From contig NZ_AAQJ02000001.1 in assembly GCF_000168295.1 (NCBI RefSeq), forward strand, positions 1,017,001-1,081,000: a stretch of DNA of 64,000 nucleotides, read 5' to 3'. A model generated the notes under the pieces. It worked only from the letters and a program-made list of their open reading frames with translations. It did no database searches and was not told the origin of the DNA. The position numbers and the translations under genes are program-made. Below are positions 26,370 through 36,394 of this stretch, in pieces. This DNA is from Rickettsiella grylli (lineage in GTDB: Bacteria > Pseudomonadota > Gammaproteobacteria > Diplorickettsiales > Diplorickettsiaceae). Every line of letters begins with the position of its first letter. Within the stretch, counting starts at the first letter, position 1.

Positions 26370-27908
26370 TTATTTTTTTTCCTCAACAAACCAAGGCGCG
26401 CGCGCTGACATAATCAGTTTACCGGCTTTTTCACGATCTAATTCGATGATATCAAGGAGATCATCCACTGCCAACTCAGCTAACGCTTCACGTGAAGAAA
26501 CACCTCTTTTCGCCAATGTAGTCGCTATTTCTTCAGTCATCCCTTCTAAGGATAGTAAATCCCGATGGGGTTCTAAAAATTTTTCATGCTCCGTTGTTGA
26601 AGATTTTTGCTTCGTTGGTGCTTGTAACGCCAATACTTCTTTAGCACGGGTTTGGAGCATCTCGACTAAGATTGAATCAAATCCTTCGATAGCTAACAGC
26701 TCTTGCGCGGAGACATAAGCAATTTCTTCTAAACTCGTAAATCCCTCCCGGACTAACATCTCGGCAAGCGCTTCATCAATAGTCAGTTGCTCTATAAAAA
26801 GATTTTGTAAATTTTCCGATTCTTTTACTATTTTTTTGGCCGCTTCTTCTACGGTAATCACATTAATAATCCAACCGGTTAATTCACTCGCTAAACGTAC
26901 ATTTTGACCATTGCGACCAATCGCCTGAGATAATTGATCCTCTTGTACGGCGACATCCATCACTTTTGTATCTTCATCCACGACAATAGAAGCCACTTCA
27001 GCAGGTGCCATAGCATTGATCACTAATTGAACAGGATTATCATCCCATAAGACAATATCAATCCGTTCACCTGCTAACTCACTAGAAACCGCTTGCACGC
27101 GTGCACCACGCATGCCCACACAGGCACCGATTGGATCAATACGACCATCATTTGTTTTCACTGCAATTTTAGCACGTGACCCTGGATCGCGCGCTGCGCT
27201 TTTAATTTCAATTAACTCCTCGCCAATCTCTGGAACTTCTATTTTAAAAAGTTCAATCAGCATTTCTGGACGGGTGCGACTCATCAATAATTGTGGACCT
27301 CGAACTTGTGGATTGACCGCATATAAATACCCCCGCAAACGATCTTCAGAACGTATCTCTTCACGCGGTATCATTTCTTCGCGTGGGACAAAAGCCTCGA
27401 CGCTAGCCCCTAAATCTACAATTAAACCTTCTCTCGTCACCCGCTTGACGATACCTGATAGCAACTCACCGACTCGGTTCGTATAAGCCTCTGCTATTTT
27501 AGCACGCTCAGCTTCTCTGACTTTTTGAATAATCACTTGTTTTGCCGTTTGAGCTGCAATACGACCAAATTCCACAGAAGGCATACGCTCTTCGATAATA
27601 TCGCCTATTTGGCTATTAGGATGACGTTTTTTAGCTTCACTTAATTGAATGTGTTTTAAGGGGTCAAAAGAAACGGGTATTTCATCAGAATGATTAAATT
27701 CAGCTTCATCTGCAACGACCGTCCACGTGCGAAACGTTTCATAGTCACCGGTACGCCTATCGATAGCAATACGAACGTCAATGTCTTCACCTGCTTTTTT
27801 TTTAGTTGCCATCGCTAAAGCGGCTTCTATCGCTTTAAAAATAAGCTCTTTATCAACATCTTTTTCGTTAGATACCGTCTCTGCCACTAGTAAAATTTCT
27901 TTTTTCAT
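26370..27908 (-). CDS. nusA: Transcription termination/antitermination protein NusA
   Basis: RNA polymerase-associated factor for pausing, termination and rRNA antitermination. Domains: N-terminal RNAP-binding region, S1 ([16 protein letters not shown]), KH1 ([19 protein letters not shown]), KH2 ([18 protein letters not shown]) and two C-terminal acidic repeats ([15 protein letters not shown] and [15 protein letters not shown]), as in other gammaproteobacteria. 512 residues, close to E. coli (495). GGAGGC precedes the ATG. Second protein gene of the operon behind metY, 180 bases before infB. Confidence 0.97.
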   Translation of the reverse strand: MKKEILLVAETVSNEKDVDKELIFKAIEAALAMATKKKAGEDIDVRIAIDRRTGDYETFRTWTVVADEAEFNHSDEIPVSFDPLKHIQLSEAKKRHPNSQIGDIIEERMPSVEFGRIAAQTAKQVIIQKVREAERAKIAEAYTNRVGELLSGIVKRVTREGLIVDLGASVEAFVPREEMIPREEIRSEDRLRGYLYAVNPQVRGPQLLMSRTRPEMLIELFKIEVPEIGEELIEIKSAARDPGSRAKIAVKTNDGRIDPIGACVGMRGARVQAVSSELAGERIDIVLWDDNPVQLVINAMAPAEVASIVVDEDTKVMDVAVQEDQLSQAIGRNGQNVRLASELTGWIINVITVEEAAKKIVKESENLQNLFIEQLTIDEALAEMLVREGFTSLEEIAYVSAQELLAIEGFDSILVEMLQTRAKEVLALQAPTKQKSSTTEHEKFLEPHRDLLSLEGMTEEIATTLAKRGVSSREALAELAVDDLLDIIELDREKAGKLIMSARAPWFVEEKK

Positions 27909-27922
27909 AGCCTGCCTCCGGG

Positions 27923-28417
27923 TTATTTATTCATCTTAGGCAATACATTCGCATGTAAAATATTGTCCCATGTTAATACAAATTCCTTTCCTTCTCGGTT
28001 CAGTACTATCCCAGAAGCCCTTGTTGATTGCAAAAGGCCTTTAAATTTGCGTTGATTATCAATAGGTGATTGTAAAAAAACATGTATTGGGTAACCCACG
28101 TAACGCTGAAAATGATCCTCTTTAATAAGCGGCCTATCTAAACCAGGAGAAGAAACCTCTAAGTGATAGTGACCTTGTAAAAGGTCCTCAACATCCAATA
28201 ATGCACCCACCTGCCGGCTTACGCGCTCACAATCCGAAAGCGTAATGCCTTTCTCACTATCAATATAGATACGTAATCTATTTTTTTGACCTTCTCTCAG
28301 ATAGACGCAGGCCCACAACTCATAGCCGAGTGCCTCAATCGTGGGTGATAACCTCGCTTCTATCGCTGAATTGTTTCTTATCATTTGAAAAAACTTTGTA
28401 TTATTTATTCTCTCCAA
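27923..28417 (-). CDS. rimP: Ribosome maturation factor RimP
   Basis: Cytosolic protein needed for assembly of the 30S subunit head. [40 protein letters not shown] and [14 protein letters not shown] are the family's hallmarks. The frame opens with TTG at 28417, immediately behind the metY hairpin; an ATG at 28384 is the alternative and gives the more usual length (153), but neither has a convincing ribosome site. Position between metY and nusA is the conserved gamma order. Confidence 0.93.
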   Translation of the reverse strand: MERINNTKFFQMIRNNSAIEARLSPTIEALGYELWACVYLREGQKNRLRIYIDSEKGITLSDCERVSRQVGALLDVEDLLQGHYHLEVSSPGLDRPLIKEDHFQRYVGYPIHVFLQSPIDNQRKFKGLLQSTRASGIVLNREGKEFVLTWDNILHANVLPKMNK

Positions 28418-28418
28418 A

Positions 28419-28443
28419 TAAAAAGCCCCTAAATGGGGCCTTT
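28419..28443 (-). terminator. Terminator/attenuator between initiator tRNA and rimP
   Basis: On the minus strand AAGGCCCC and GGGGCTTT pair across the loop ATTTA, followed by TTTATTT. Placed between metY and rimP, it should end part of the tRNA transcripts and let the rest read into the operon, as known for E. coli metY-nusA. Confidence 0.7.
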
Positions 28444-28457
28444 CGCTGTAATAAAAC

Positions 28458-28534
<77 letters not shown>

Positions 28535-28546
28535 ATAGCGGCACCG

Positions 28547-28576
28547 AGTATACTCTATTCAGTGTGATAATTACAA
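28547..28576 (-). promoter_or_regulatory. Promoter of the metY-rimP-nusA operon
   Basis: On the minus strand TTGTAA (28571-28576), an 18-base spacer and TATACT (28547-28552). A GC-rich discriminator (CGGTGCCGC) follows, typical of stringently controlled stable-RNA promoters. Confidence 0.6.
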
Positions 28577-28695
28577 TGGGATAAACGACTCTAAATTTAG
28601 GCTTATATCGTGTCTCACCGAGCTTACCTTTACTCGCCTTAGAGGTTTTCCCATTGCGACGTTAAAAGAATTATTGAGGTTAACGATAAACTACG

Positions 28696-29664
28696 TTAAG
28701 GAGAGGATAAACCGATACCTCCTGGTGCATAGGCAGTATATCCTGTAGGGGCTATAACATTTTGCGGCTGCACGTGAAAAAATTGTTGGGCGCAAGCCCT
28801 TTCCCTAAAAAACATTTCTTTTTGAGAAAAAAATTGATCCAACTTAACTTTCCACCATTTGAGAGGTATATTTTGTAATAATGCCTCCCATGATTTTTTC
28901 TTTAAATCATCTAACTGAACGTTAATGACAGGGCTTAAACGTTTTAGTTTTTTATTGAATGCATAGATACTACCTCCCCCTAAACTGGCTATGACGATGG
29001 AAAAATTTTCCGTTTCCAACGCTAATTTTAATTCCTCCAAGGTATAATTATATCTTTCAAACCGTTTATTCTCGATTAAAGGCTCATTATAGAGCTGACC
29101 TAATTCGTTTTTCATTTCGATCGGATCTGCTTTTTGTAGGACTCCTATCGCTATCGATAAATTTTCTGCTTTATTTATTGAGTAATCCGCTACAAAAGAA
29201 CTTTTTGCAAAAAAATTAAGAAAAGATTGTAAACTAGAAAATCCTAAACTTAACGCCGCAAAGCTTAAGTTATAATTATATATAAAATAATGAATGGTCG
29301 ATAGTTTATGGTTTTTTGGATTAAAATTATGCTCTAACGATACTTGATCAAAAAATTTATCGCCTAAATAAGCCATTAATTCTGATTGCGTGTTTGTTTC
29401 AAAATGACCTAACGTTATTTTTTCTTGCCAAAGATTAGATCTTGCGATAAACAGTTGTAATTTTTTTCTTGAAGAAAATCCATAGCACCGCATAAAATGC
29501 TTAGTCCCTCGCTGACGTAACTCCCAATAAAAACCATTCCACGTTAAGTTGTAAACGGCGTTTTTATTAACCGGATTAACCTTTTTAATTGGTTCTGGTA
29601 TTTTTAATGGTCGAGTGTTTAATGGAAAAAAGGTTCCCCGGTGGACATTAATTTCGTTATTCAT
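28696..29664 (-). CDS. Hypothetical protein in the AnkH-like locus
   Basis: A 322-residue protein that I do not recognise. It is soluble and rich in Phe, Asn, Lys and Leu, with predicted helical segments and a Gly/Pro-rich C-terminus (APTGYTAYAPGGIGLSSP). No signal peptide, membrane helix or catalytic motif is visible. The ATG at 29664 has GGAG nine bases upstream; the frame reaches a TTG at 29679, which also has AGGAA nearby. It follows the AnkH-like gene by 41 bases on the same strand and is probably co-transcribed with it and with 31106-31606. The context suggests a secreted or host-interaction role, by position only. Confidence 0.6.
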   Translation of the reverse strand: MNNEINVHRGTFFPLNTRPLKIPEPIKKVNPVNKNAVYNLTWNGFYWELRQRGTKHFMRCYGFSSRKKLQLFIARSNLWQEKITLGHFETNTQSELMAYLGDKFFDQVSLEHNFNPKNHKLSTIHYFIYNYNLSFAALSLGFSSLQSFLNFFAKSSFVADYSINKAENLSIAIGVLQKADPIEMKNELGQLYNEPLIENKRFERYNYTLEELKLALETENFSIVIASLGGGSIYAFNKKLKRLSPVINVQLDDLKKKSWEALLQNIPLKWWKVKLDQFFSQKEMFFRERACAQQFFHVQPQNVIAPTGYTAYAPGGIGLSSP

Positions 29665-29705
29665 CTCCTTAAGCTCCAATCATTCCTTATTATAATAATA
29701 ACGTA

Positions 29706-31106
29706 TTATAGCGTTACAACAACCCCACACGCATCTAATAAATTCATTAATTCTTTTCCTTGTTTTGTTTTATTTAATTGCCAATATACCATCAGGTAGC
29801 TTTTTAATAAATAATCATAATCAGGTAGCGATAAAATTTTTAAAATAGATTCTGCTTGTTTTATTTCATTCCGATCATATGCTAATTGTTGAAACAAAAT
29901 AGCCGCTAATTGTGTTGCCTTGGTTGCTCTTCGTGCTGGGTTCGCATCATAAAAAGTGTGTATGCACTCTTCTAAAGCGCGCTGTTTGTCCCAGTTTTGC
30001 CAATCTTTAAAAAAATTGAATGCGTATTGTTGCCCATTTTCAAAATGAGAAAGAAGATGACCTTCTTTATTGACACTTTCCAACATAAATAACATGGCTG
30101 GAATACTCGCTTCTATATTGGCCCAGGAACAATTACCCACCCGTTGCCTCCGAATCGGTAAATTCGTCATGTAAACTAAATCTAAATACTGCTTTATTCG
30201 CTTGTTCAAAAATTCACGCGATTGACGCCTATACATTAATTGTTTACAAAACGCTTCATTAAAGGCATAAAGATTTCGACAGGCATAAATAACGATACTC
30301 CCTTCATGACACGCATTTTCACCGCGATCGCAACGAACTAAAAAGTTTTTATATTTAATGAATGTGATCACATGACCTTCATAAGCAACGGGTAATAACA
30401 ATAATTCTTGATTCAGTAAATCATTAATAGATTCTGTATAATTCTTAATGTTTATCGTATAACGTTGATATTTGAGTAGCGCCTGCGCATTAGAAAATGC
30501 GCGTATTAATTTCTGAACGTTTTCGAAGTAAGGTCGTAAATGACGTGATGAAAAATGATTTTGATAGCGTCGCAACGAATTGAATATAACATCGAGTGTA
30601 AACTCTAAAAAAAAACCTTCGTAGTTCATTTCGATAAACTGTTCGTTCGCATTAACAATATCCACCTGACCTAACAATTCATAACGATGACCGAGCAATT
30701 TCGCTTGTATAAAATCTTGGGCAAAGCTTAATTGAGCACCATAGCGATAAAGAAGTTTTTTTAATTCACGTTGTTGTCTGAGCAAAGGGTAAACTAAGAC
30801 AGGCTGGCCTGCAAACGTGTACGCATTCGCATTCGCATGATGGGCAAGCAGTAATTCACATAAAGAAAGATTATGATTATCGACAGCCCAATGCAATGCA
30901 GTGCGCCCTGTTGTATCGACATTATCGATGTCTGCACCATATCTTAATAATAGCGCGACGATGTCGTCCTTATTCGCAATGGTTGCTTCGATTAATGGTG
31001 AAAATCCATATTCATCGATTTCTTCTATATCCGCACCCGACTGTATAAACCGTTCGACTCCAGATAATGTGCCAAATAAAATCTCATGTGCAAACGTATG
31101 ATTCAT
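29706..31106 (-). CDS. Ankyrin-repeat protein with cysteine-protease-like domain (AnkH/LegA3-like effector candidate)
   Basis: 466 residues. The N-terminus has about three to four ankyrin repeats (residues 1-130; DEYGFSPLIEATIANKDDIVALLLRYGADI split as DEYGFSPLIEATI and VALLLRYGAD; GRTALHWAVDNHNLSL). The C-terminal half contains a His in EGHVITFIKY (about 245), an Asp in LVRCDRGEN (about 260) and a Cys in RVGNCSWANIEAS (about 326). That order and the GNCSWAN box match the cysteine-protease-like half of the Legionella Dot/Icm effector AnkH, whose length is nearly the same. In Legionella it is a core effector that targets host processes. No signal peptide, consistent with type IV export. Its ATG overlaps the stop of the upstream gene (TAATG), so translation is coupled. 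Confidence 0.75.
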   Translation of the reverse strand: MNHTFAHEILFGTLSGVERFIQSGADIEEIDEYGFSPLIEATIANKDDIVALLLRYGADIDNVDTTGRTALHWAVDNHNLSLCELLLAHHANANAYTFAGQPVLVYPLLRQQRELKKLLYRYGAQLSFAQDFIQAKLLGHRYELLGQVDIVNANEQFIEMNYEGFFLEFTLDVIFNSLRRYQNHFSSRHLRPYFENVQKLIRAFSNAQALLKYQRYTINIKNYTESINDLLNQELLLLPVAYEGHVITFIKYKNFLVRCDRGENACHEGSIVIYACRNLYAFNEAFCKQLMYRRQSREFLNKRIKQYLDLVYMTNLPIRRQRVGNCSWANIEASIPAMLFMLESVNKEGHLLSHFENGQQYAFNFFKDWQNWDKQRALEECIHTFYDANPARRATKATQLAAILFQQLAYDRNEIKQAESILKILSLPDYDYLLKSYLMVYWQLNKTKQGKELMNLLDACGVVVTL

Positions 31107-31606
31107 TATCGACTAAGCGTTACATTTTTAGTGGCGCCCAAACCCAAATTTTTTTGTAATCGTAGTTGATTTTCAAGTCGTTTTTCAGGAAATCGTTTTA
31201 TAGCTTCACGATTGTCTGCAGGAATCGCATTTATTGAAGGATCATCACCACTAAACTGTTGGCTCTGTGCTAATAAGGGGTGCATTTTTGGCGTTTCGTT
31301 AAAACCTGTTGCGCATAACCCTTTTTTACCGAGTAAATGATTTGGATCCTCGGTATCCGGGCAAATGCCAAATTTTTTTTGCCCGTCTAGGCGTTCGCGA
31401 CGCTCTTTATTTAATAGGGCGTTTAAATAGGCGAATAAGGTTTCGACACTCAATGTAACCTGTCCTGTACCGCTATCACTTTCATCGTCTGGGTTCATGA
31501 CCGTATCACTCTCGTCGTGATACGAGCGGGAATGGGAATGCTGCTCAATCACTTCTGTAAGTATATCTTGCTCTAAAGAAAGATTTTTTTTATTGGGATT
31601 TGCCAT
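31106..31606 (-). CDS. Hypothetical protein upstream of the AnkH-like gene
   Basis: A 166-residue hydrophilic protein of unknown family. The N-terminal ~50 residues are acidic and His/Ser-rich (EVIEQHSHSRSYHDESD), followed by a short amphipathic helix (TLFAYLNALLNKERRERLDG) and a basic C-terminus. Likely partly disordered. No signal peptide or catalytic motif is visible. It is translationally coupled to the AnkH-like gene (one-base overlap), which implies joint expression; chaperone, adaptor or effector are equally possible. Ribosome site is weak. Confidence 0.6.
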   Translation of the reverse strand: MANPNKKNLSLEQDILTEVIEQHSHSRSYHDESDTVMNPDDESDSGTGQVTLSVETLFAYLNALLNKERRERLDGQKKFGICPDTEDPNHLLGKKGLCATGFNETPKMHPLLAQSQQFSGDDPSINAIPADNREAIKRFPEKRLENQLRLQKNLGLGATKNVTLSR

Positions 31607-31683
31607 CGCTTTTTTTCATTGATTACTTGCTTTTTATTGTAAACAAAAACAGTTTGTTTTACAAAAAATCAATTAAAAAATGG

Positions 31684-32718
31684 CTATTTTTCAGCGTGAA
31701 GATAATTTTTAATCATAAGTTCTGCAATTTGTATCGCGTTTAAAGCAGCGCCTTTACGAATGTTATCCGCGACTATCCACATATCTAAACCCAATGGATG
31801 GGAAATATCTTCACGAAGTCGACCCACCATGACATCATCACTCTCTGGGAGCGAAAAAGGTGTTGGGTACCCATTATTTGCAGATTTATCAAGCACACAA
31901 ACACCCGCGGCTTTTTTTAATAACTGCTTAGCCCTTGCTATACTTATTTTTTGCTTTGTTTCGATATGTACCGCTTCTGAATGGCCATAAAATACCGGCA
32001 CGCGTACAGCAGTCGAATTGATCTGAATTTCTTTATCCGATAAAATTTTTTGTGTTTCCCAGACCATTTTCATTTCTTCCCGGGTGTATCCATTTCCTTC
32101 AAAGACGTCGATCTGTGGAATCACATTAAATGCAATTTGTTGTGTCAATGCGTGAGGTTTTTTTATAGGCAATCCATTTAATAATTGAGTTGTTTGCTGA
32201 ATTAATTCTTGGAAAGCCCTTTTGCCTGCTCCAGAAACGGATTGGAAAGTCACTACATTAATACGTGCGATGCCAACGGCATCATAAATCGGTTTTAATG
32301 CGACAAGCATTTGTATCGTGGCACAATTTGGATTTGCGATAATGAGACGTTTTTTATAACCTGCTAACGCCTCAGGATTCACTTCAGGAATGACAAGCGG
32401 GACGTCCTTGTCGTAACGATAATGAGCGGTATTATCAATCACTAAGCAGCCATTTTTAATCGCCTCTGGAACATATTGAGCAGAAATTGCCGAACCTGCG
32501 GTAAAGAATGCGATATCCACGTGTTTAAAATCAAAATCGGCTAACTGTGTTACGCATAACGCATGTTTATTAAACATCATTGTTTCGCCGGCCGATCGTT
32601 CGCTAGCCAGTAAATAAAGCGTATCAACCGGAAATTTTCGTTCCTGTAAAATAGCGAATACCGATTGCCCCACCAAACCTGTTGCACCAACGAGTGCCAA
32701 ATTAAAATGCTTTCTCAT
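31684..32718 (-). CDS. asd: Aspartate-semialdehyde dehydrogenase
   Basis: NADP-dependent reduction of aspartyl phosphate to aspartate semialdehyde, the branch to lysine, diaminopimelate, threonine and methionine. LALVGATGLVGQSVFAILQER is the Rossmann start, VIDNTAHYRYD the phosphate-binding loop, IIANPNCATIQM holds the catalytic Cys, and VSGAGKRAFQEL follows. 344 residues. Intact because peptidoglycan needs diaminopimelate. Overlaps the end of prmB by 17 bases, forming an operon with it. Confidence 0.95.
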   Translation of the reverse strand: MRKHFNLALVGATGLVGQSVFAILQERKFPVDTLYLLASERSAGETMMFNKHALCVTQLADFDFKHVDIAFFTAGSAISAQYVPEAIKNGCLVIDNTAHYRYDKDVPLVIPEVNPEALAGYKKRLIIANPNCATIQMLVALKPIYDAVGIARINVVTFQSVSGAGKRAFQELIQQTTQLLNGLPIKKPHALTQQIAFNVIPQIDVFEGNGYTREEMKMVWETQKILSDKEIQINSTAVRVPVFYGHSEAVHIETKQKISIARAKQLLKKAAGVCVLDKSANNGYPTPFSLPESDDVMVGRLREDISHPLGLDMWIVADNIRKGAALNAIQIAELMIKNYLHAEK

Positions 32719-33646
32719 AACACATTAATTGCTCTTGAGTTAATAAAAATACTTCCGCTTCGCCCTGTTCAAATTCTAGCCAGAAAAAAGGGATGTGCGG
32801 ATAACGTTTGATCAACGCATTTTTGCTATTCCCTACTTCTACAATTAAAATACCTTTTTCTTTTAAATATTTTTTTGCCTCTTTAAGAATTTGAATAACA
32901 CCGTCCAAACCGTCTTTCCCTGCCGCTAACGCGGCTCTCGGTTCATGCCGATATTCTAAAGGTAAACACATAAAATCTTCTGCATCAACATAAGGCGGGT
33001 TACTCATAATAATATCGTAACGTCGTCTTTTTAAATTTTGAAAAAAATCAGAATAAATTAAGTTGATTTGACCCTGTCGCTTATGAATTTTCACATTCAC
33101 TGCGGCGACTTTAAGTGCATCTTTAGAATGATCAACCGCATCAACGCGCGCTTCTGGAAAAGCATAAGCACATGCAATCGCAATACAACCACTCCCTGTC
33201 CCCAGATCAAGAATAGTGTGAATTTTTTTGGTATTTTCAATCCAAGGATTCAGTTCAGACTGGATTAATTCTGCGATAGGTGAGCGCGGAATAAGTACGC
33301 GATCGTCAACGTAAAAAGCCAATCCTGCAAAATACGCTTCATTCACCAAATAAGCGGTCGGGATACGTTCTTCCACGCGTTGTCTTATATTTTCTATTAA
33401 CAATCGGCGTTCAGCAAGCGTCAAACTCGATGCTAAAAAAAAGGAATTTAACTGTGGTCCACATTTTAACGTGGATAATACTAAGTAAACAATTTCATCC
33501 CATGCATTGTCAGTGCCATGACCATAATGAAGATTCGCTTGATTAAATTGCGTATAACCCCAGCGTAATATATCCTGTAAATGTCTAAATTCGAGTAATG
33601 CAGCCTTAAGCTCATCATTAGGTATGCGATAAGATAATTTAGCCAC
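32702..33646 (-). CDS. prmB: 50S ribosomal protein L3 N5-glutamine methyltransferase
   Basis: SAM-dependent methylation of the conserved Gln of ribosomal protein L3; the target context ([10 protein letters not shown]) is intact in rplC at 47325-47996. N-terminal PrmB-type domain ILRWGYTQFNQANLHYGHGTD, the SAM loop ILDLGTGSGCIAIACA, and the NPPY catalytic motif in MSNPPYVDAEDF. 314 residues. The N-terminal tryptophan/GHGT region distinguishes it from PrmC. Starts with GTG and overlaps asd. Confidence 0.93.
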   Translation of the reverse strand: MAKLSYRIPNDELKAALLEFRHLQDILRWGYTQFNQANLHYGHGTDNAWDEIVYLVLSTLKCGPQLNSFFLASSLTLAERRLLIENIRQRVEERIPTAYLVNEAYFAGLAFYVDDRVLIPRSPIAELIQSELNPWIENTKKIHTILDLGTGSGCIAIACAYAFPEARVDAVDHSKDALKVAAVNVKIHKRQGQINLIYSDFFQNLKRRRYDIIMSNPPYVDAEDFMCLPLEYRHEPRAALAAGKDGLDGVIQILKEAKKYLKEKGILIVEVGNSKNALIKRYPHIPFFWLEFEQGEAEVFLLTQEQLMCYEKAF

Positions 33647-33765
33647 GAATTTTTTAAAATTGATTTAGAATTCTTCCCATTTAAACATAGGCTCTATTGA
33701 GAAACAATCACAACGATAGGTGGAAAAATAACATTGCGTTACGTTAAAAATAAACGAGAGGGATA

Positions 33766-34128
33766 ATGGACGTGAAAAAAAAATTATCCGACTTACCCAT
33801 CATTGATAACAGGCTCAATCAGCTCTTTACAAAAGATTCACATAAAATAATTAAAGAATTACTTCACTTATTTCTAAAAGAAACACCACAATTACGCGCA
33901 GAAATCAATCTCGCTTTTCAAAACAAGCAGCAAAAAAAACTTGAATCAGCCTTGCATAAGCTCTTGGGATCATGTGCTTATTGCGGGCTCATTCGACTTA
34001 AGTACAGCCTTCTTGTCTTAGAAAAGGCAATCAAAAAAGGAGATTACTCGAACGTACTCTTGGAACAATTTAACCGTGAATTACAGGAAACCCTGGATAA
34101 AGCAGACGAAGTCGTTCACTCTAAATAA
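33766..34128 (+). CDS. Stand-alone histidine phosphotransfer (HPt) domain protein
   Basis: 120 residues forming a single four-helix HPt domain that passes phosphate between response-regulator receivers. The phosphorylated His is in ALHKLLGSCAYCGLIRLK (about residue 64). That sequence is closest in pattern to the HPt domain at the end of BarA/LetS-type hybrid kinases (HKLHGSC.Y.G). It is not fused to a kinase here, and no receiver or kinase gene is nearby. GAGAGGG precedes the ATG. Convergent with rplQ. It could be a fragment of a split hybrid kinase or a true free phosphorelay shuttle. Confidence 0.8.
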   Translation: MDVKKKLSDLPIIDNRLNQLFTKDSHKIIKELLHLFLKETPQLRAEINLAFQNKQQKKLESALHKLLGSCAYCGLIRLKYSLLVLEKAIKKGDYSNVLLEQFNRELQETLDKADEVVHSK

Positions 34129-34154
34129 ACAGGTTCGTTGTGTTTTTACCCCGC

Positions 34155-34550
34155 TTATGCCGATACCTCGACAGGACGAGCTTCATTTTTTTCAGCACGT
34201 TCTACCAGTTCCACCATCGCCATAGAAGCAGAATCGCCAACCCGATATCCACATTTCAGTATTCGTAAATACCCCCCCGATCGTTTTTTAAATCGTGGGC
34301 CTATATTGTTAAATAGCAATGCGACCGTTTCTTTATTACGTAAACGACTAAATGCCAAACGTCTTTTAGAAACAGTGTCTTCCTTTGCTAACGTAATGAG
34401 CGGCTCAGCAATTCGACGAAGTTCTTTGGCTTTTGCCAACGTTGTACGTATCATTTCTTTTGTGAGCAAGTCGCTAACCATGCTTCGAAACATTGCTGTC
34501 CGATGGCTCGACGTTCGCCCTAATTGACGGCCTGCATTAAGATGACGCAT
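34155..34550 (-). CDS. rplQ: 50S ribosomal protein L17
   Basis: Large-subunit protein near the exit tunnel, last gene of the alpha operon. [23 protein letters not shown] is the family N-terminus; [19 protein letters not shown] and [19 protein letters not shown] follow. 131 residues, near the usual 127. Thirteen bases after rpoA; convergent with the HPt gene. Confidence 0.96.
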   Translation of the reverse strand: MRHLNAGRQLGRTSSHRTAMFRSMVSDLLTKEMIRTTLAKAKELRRIAEPLITLAKEDTVSKRRLAFSRLRNKETVALLFNNIGPRFKKRSGGYLRILKCGYRVGDSASMAMVELVERAEKNEARPVEVSA

Positions 34551-34563
34551 AACTCGCTACCTT

Positions 34564-35610
34564 TTAGTTAATCTTATTAATATCTTCCGTTTTCTCTAAT
34601 TTTCCAGTTTCTTCAGTGGCTTCTAAGGATTTTTTTAAAGAAGCGAGCTGCTGAATAGGTACTTCCATGCCTAAAGAGAGCCCACGTTTTTGTAAAGCAG
34701 TTTTAATCTCCCATAAAGAAACCTTTCCTAAATTTGGCGTAGACAGCAGCTCTGATTCAGTTTTCGTCACTAAATCAGCAATACGATAGATATGTTCTGC
34801 TTTTAAACAATTAGCGGCCCGCACAGTTAATTCGAGCTCATCAACGGGAAGTAATAACATCGGGTTGATATCAACAAACTCATCGACTACTTCTTCTTCT
34901 GTTTCATGTTTAAGCTCAACGAAAGTACGCAATTGTTCTTGAATGATCGTTGCTGCGCGCCGTATTGCTTCTTCTGGATCAATAGTACCATTCGTTTCGA
35001 GATCAATCACTAATTTATCCAGATCCGTGCGTTGTTCTACACGTGCATTTTCTACTGAATAGGTTGCGCGTAATATAGGATTGAAACGTGCGTCAAGTTG
35101 TAAAGCTCCGACTTCACTTACAAAACGCTCATCGGCTTTACGCAACGATGCAGGTTGATAGCCACGCCCTCTAGCCACTTTCAGCGTCATTTTAAATTCT
35201 TTGGGTTTTGTTAGATGTGCAATAACAAAGTCCGGATTTTTAACTTCAATATCACTGGGTAGAGTAATATCACCCGCACAAACAGGGCCCACTGTATTTT
35301 TAATTAACTCAAGCGTGACTTCTTCTTTTCCATGCATCTGAAAAGCAACACCCTTTAAATTGAGTAAAATATCAATAATATCTTCCTGAACACCTTCTAA
35401 GCTACTATATTCATGAAGTACGCCTTCGATTTTAGCTTCCACAACTGCACAACCCGGCATAGAAGATAACAAAACACGACGTAAAGCATTTCCCAAGGTA
35501 TGGCCAAAACCCGCCTCAAAAGGTTGTAAAGTAATCAGTGACCGGTTCGGTGCAATCGTTTGCACTTCAATGGTTTGAGGCGTTAAAAATTTCTTAACAT
35601 TCGTCGACAT
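34564..35610 (-). CDS. rpoA: DNA-directed RNA polymerase subunit alpha
   Basis: Alpha subunit that seeds core assembly and contacts activators and UP elements. N-terminal dimer domain with [22 protein letters not shown] and the C-terminal domain with [22 protein letters not shown] and [21 protein letters not shown]. 348 residues; about 19 longer than E. coli, mostly an acidic/basic tail ([18 protein letters not shown]). Alpha operon, eleven bases after rpsD. Confidence 0.97.
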   Translation of the reverse strand: MSTNVKKFLTPQTIEVQTIAPNRSLITLQPFEAGFGHTLGNALRRVLLSSMPGCAVVEAKIEGVLHEYSSLEGVQEDIIDILLNLKGVAFQMHGKEEVTLELIKNTVGPVCAGDITLPSDIEVKNPDFVIAHLTKPKEFKMTLKVARGRGYQPASLRKADERFVSEVGALQLDARFNPILRATYSVENARVEQRTDLDKLVIDLETNGTIDPEEAIRRAATIIQEQLRTFVELKHETEEEVVDEFVDINPMLLLPVDELELTVRAANCLKAEHIYRIADLVTKTESELLSTPNLGKVSLWEIKTALQKRGLSLGMEVPIQQLASLKKSLEATEETGKLEKTEDINKIN

Positions 35611-35621
35611 GGGTTACCTTC

Positions 35622-36260
35622 TTACTTAGAGTAATACTCAACGACTAAATTCTCATTAAATTCTAATGGTAATTCACTTCGCTCTGGAATTAACTTAAAG
35701 ACCCCCTGTAACTGAGTAGAATCTACATCTATCCAAGCCGGTTGAGGTTTTTGTTTGGTGAGTTCTATTGCTGCTTGAATACGCGTTTGAGACTTACTTT
35801 TTTCCTTTATCTCAATAACATCACCGACCTTAACTTGGTAAGAAGGGATATTAACAATAGTCGAATTAACTTTTACGGCTCGATGAGAAACCAACTGTCT
35901 TGCTTCAGCACGCGTCGACGCAAAACCCATCCGATAGACTACGTTATCCAAACGACATTCTAACAATTTAAGAAGATTTTCGCCTGTAATCCCTTTGCGC
36001 TTAGAAGCCTTTGTGTAATAAAGGCGAAATTGTCTTTCTAAAATACCATAGGTATGCCGAATAAGCTGTTTTTGCCGCAGCAATACACCATACTCAGATA
36101 ATCGTCCTCGCTTTGCAGGCTGCATACCAGGAGGCGTAGCCAACTTACATTTGCTATCGAGTGCACGTATACCACTTTTTAACTGTAAATCAGTTCCCAA
36201 TCTACGCGCTAATTTACAAGTCGGACCTCGGTATCTAGCCATTAAATTCTTTACTCCCAA
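35622..36260 (-). CDS. rpsD: 30S ribosomal protein S4
   Basis: Primary 16S-binding protein and, in gammaproteobacteria, the translational repressor of the alpha operon. Starts [20 protein letters not shown] after a short MGVKNL extension; the S4 RNA-binding fold holds [20 protein letters not shown] and [20 protein letters not shown]. 212 residues (usual 206). The internal ATG at residue 8 would give the normal-length start. The 134 bases between it and rpsK contain no gene. Confidence 0.96.
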   Translation of the reverse strand: MGVKNLMARYRGPTCKLARRLGTDLQLKSGIRALDSKCKLATPPGMQPAKRGRLSEYGVLLRQKQLIRHTYGILERQFRLYYTKASKRKGITGENLLKLLECRLDNVVYRMGFASTRAEARQLVSHRAVKVNSTIVNIPSYQVKVGDVIEIKEKSKSQTRIQAAIELTKQKPQPAWIDVDSTQLQGVFKLIPERSELPLEFNENLVVEYYSK

Positions 36261-36394
36261 TTATTAATATAGTAGTCTTCATTTTAAAGTTTTTTTCTTT
36301 CGTTTCACCCAACGTTTCACCCAATTTTAATAACACTGGAAACTTATTTTTTCAGCTTCTTATTGATCTAACTAAAGAAACATAACCATTTTGC

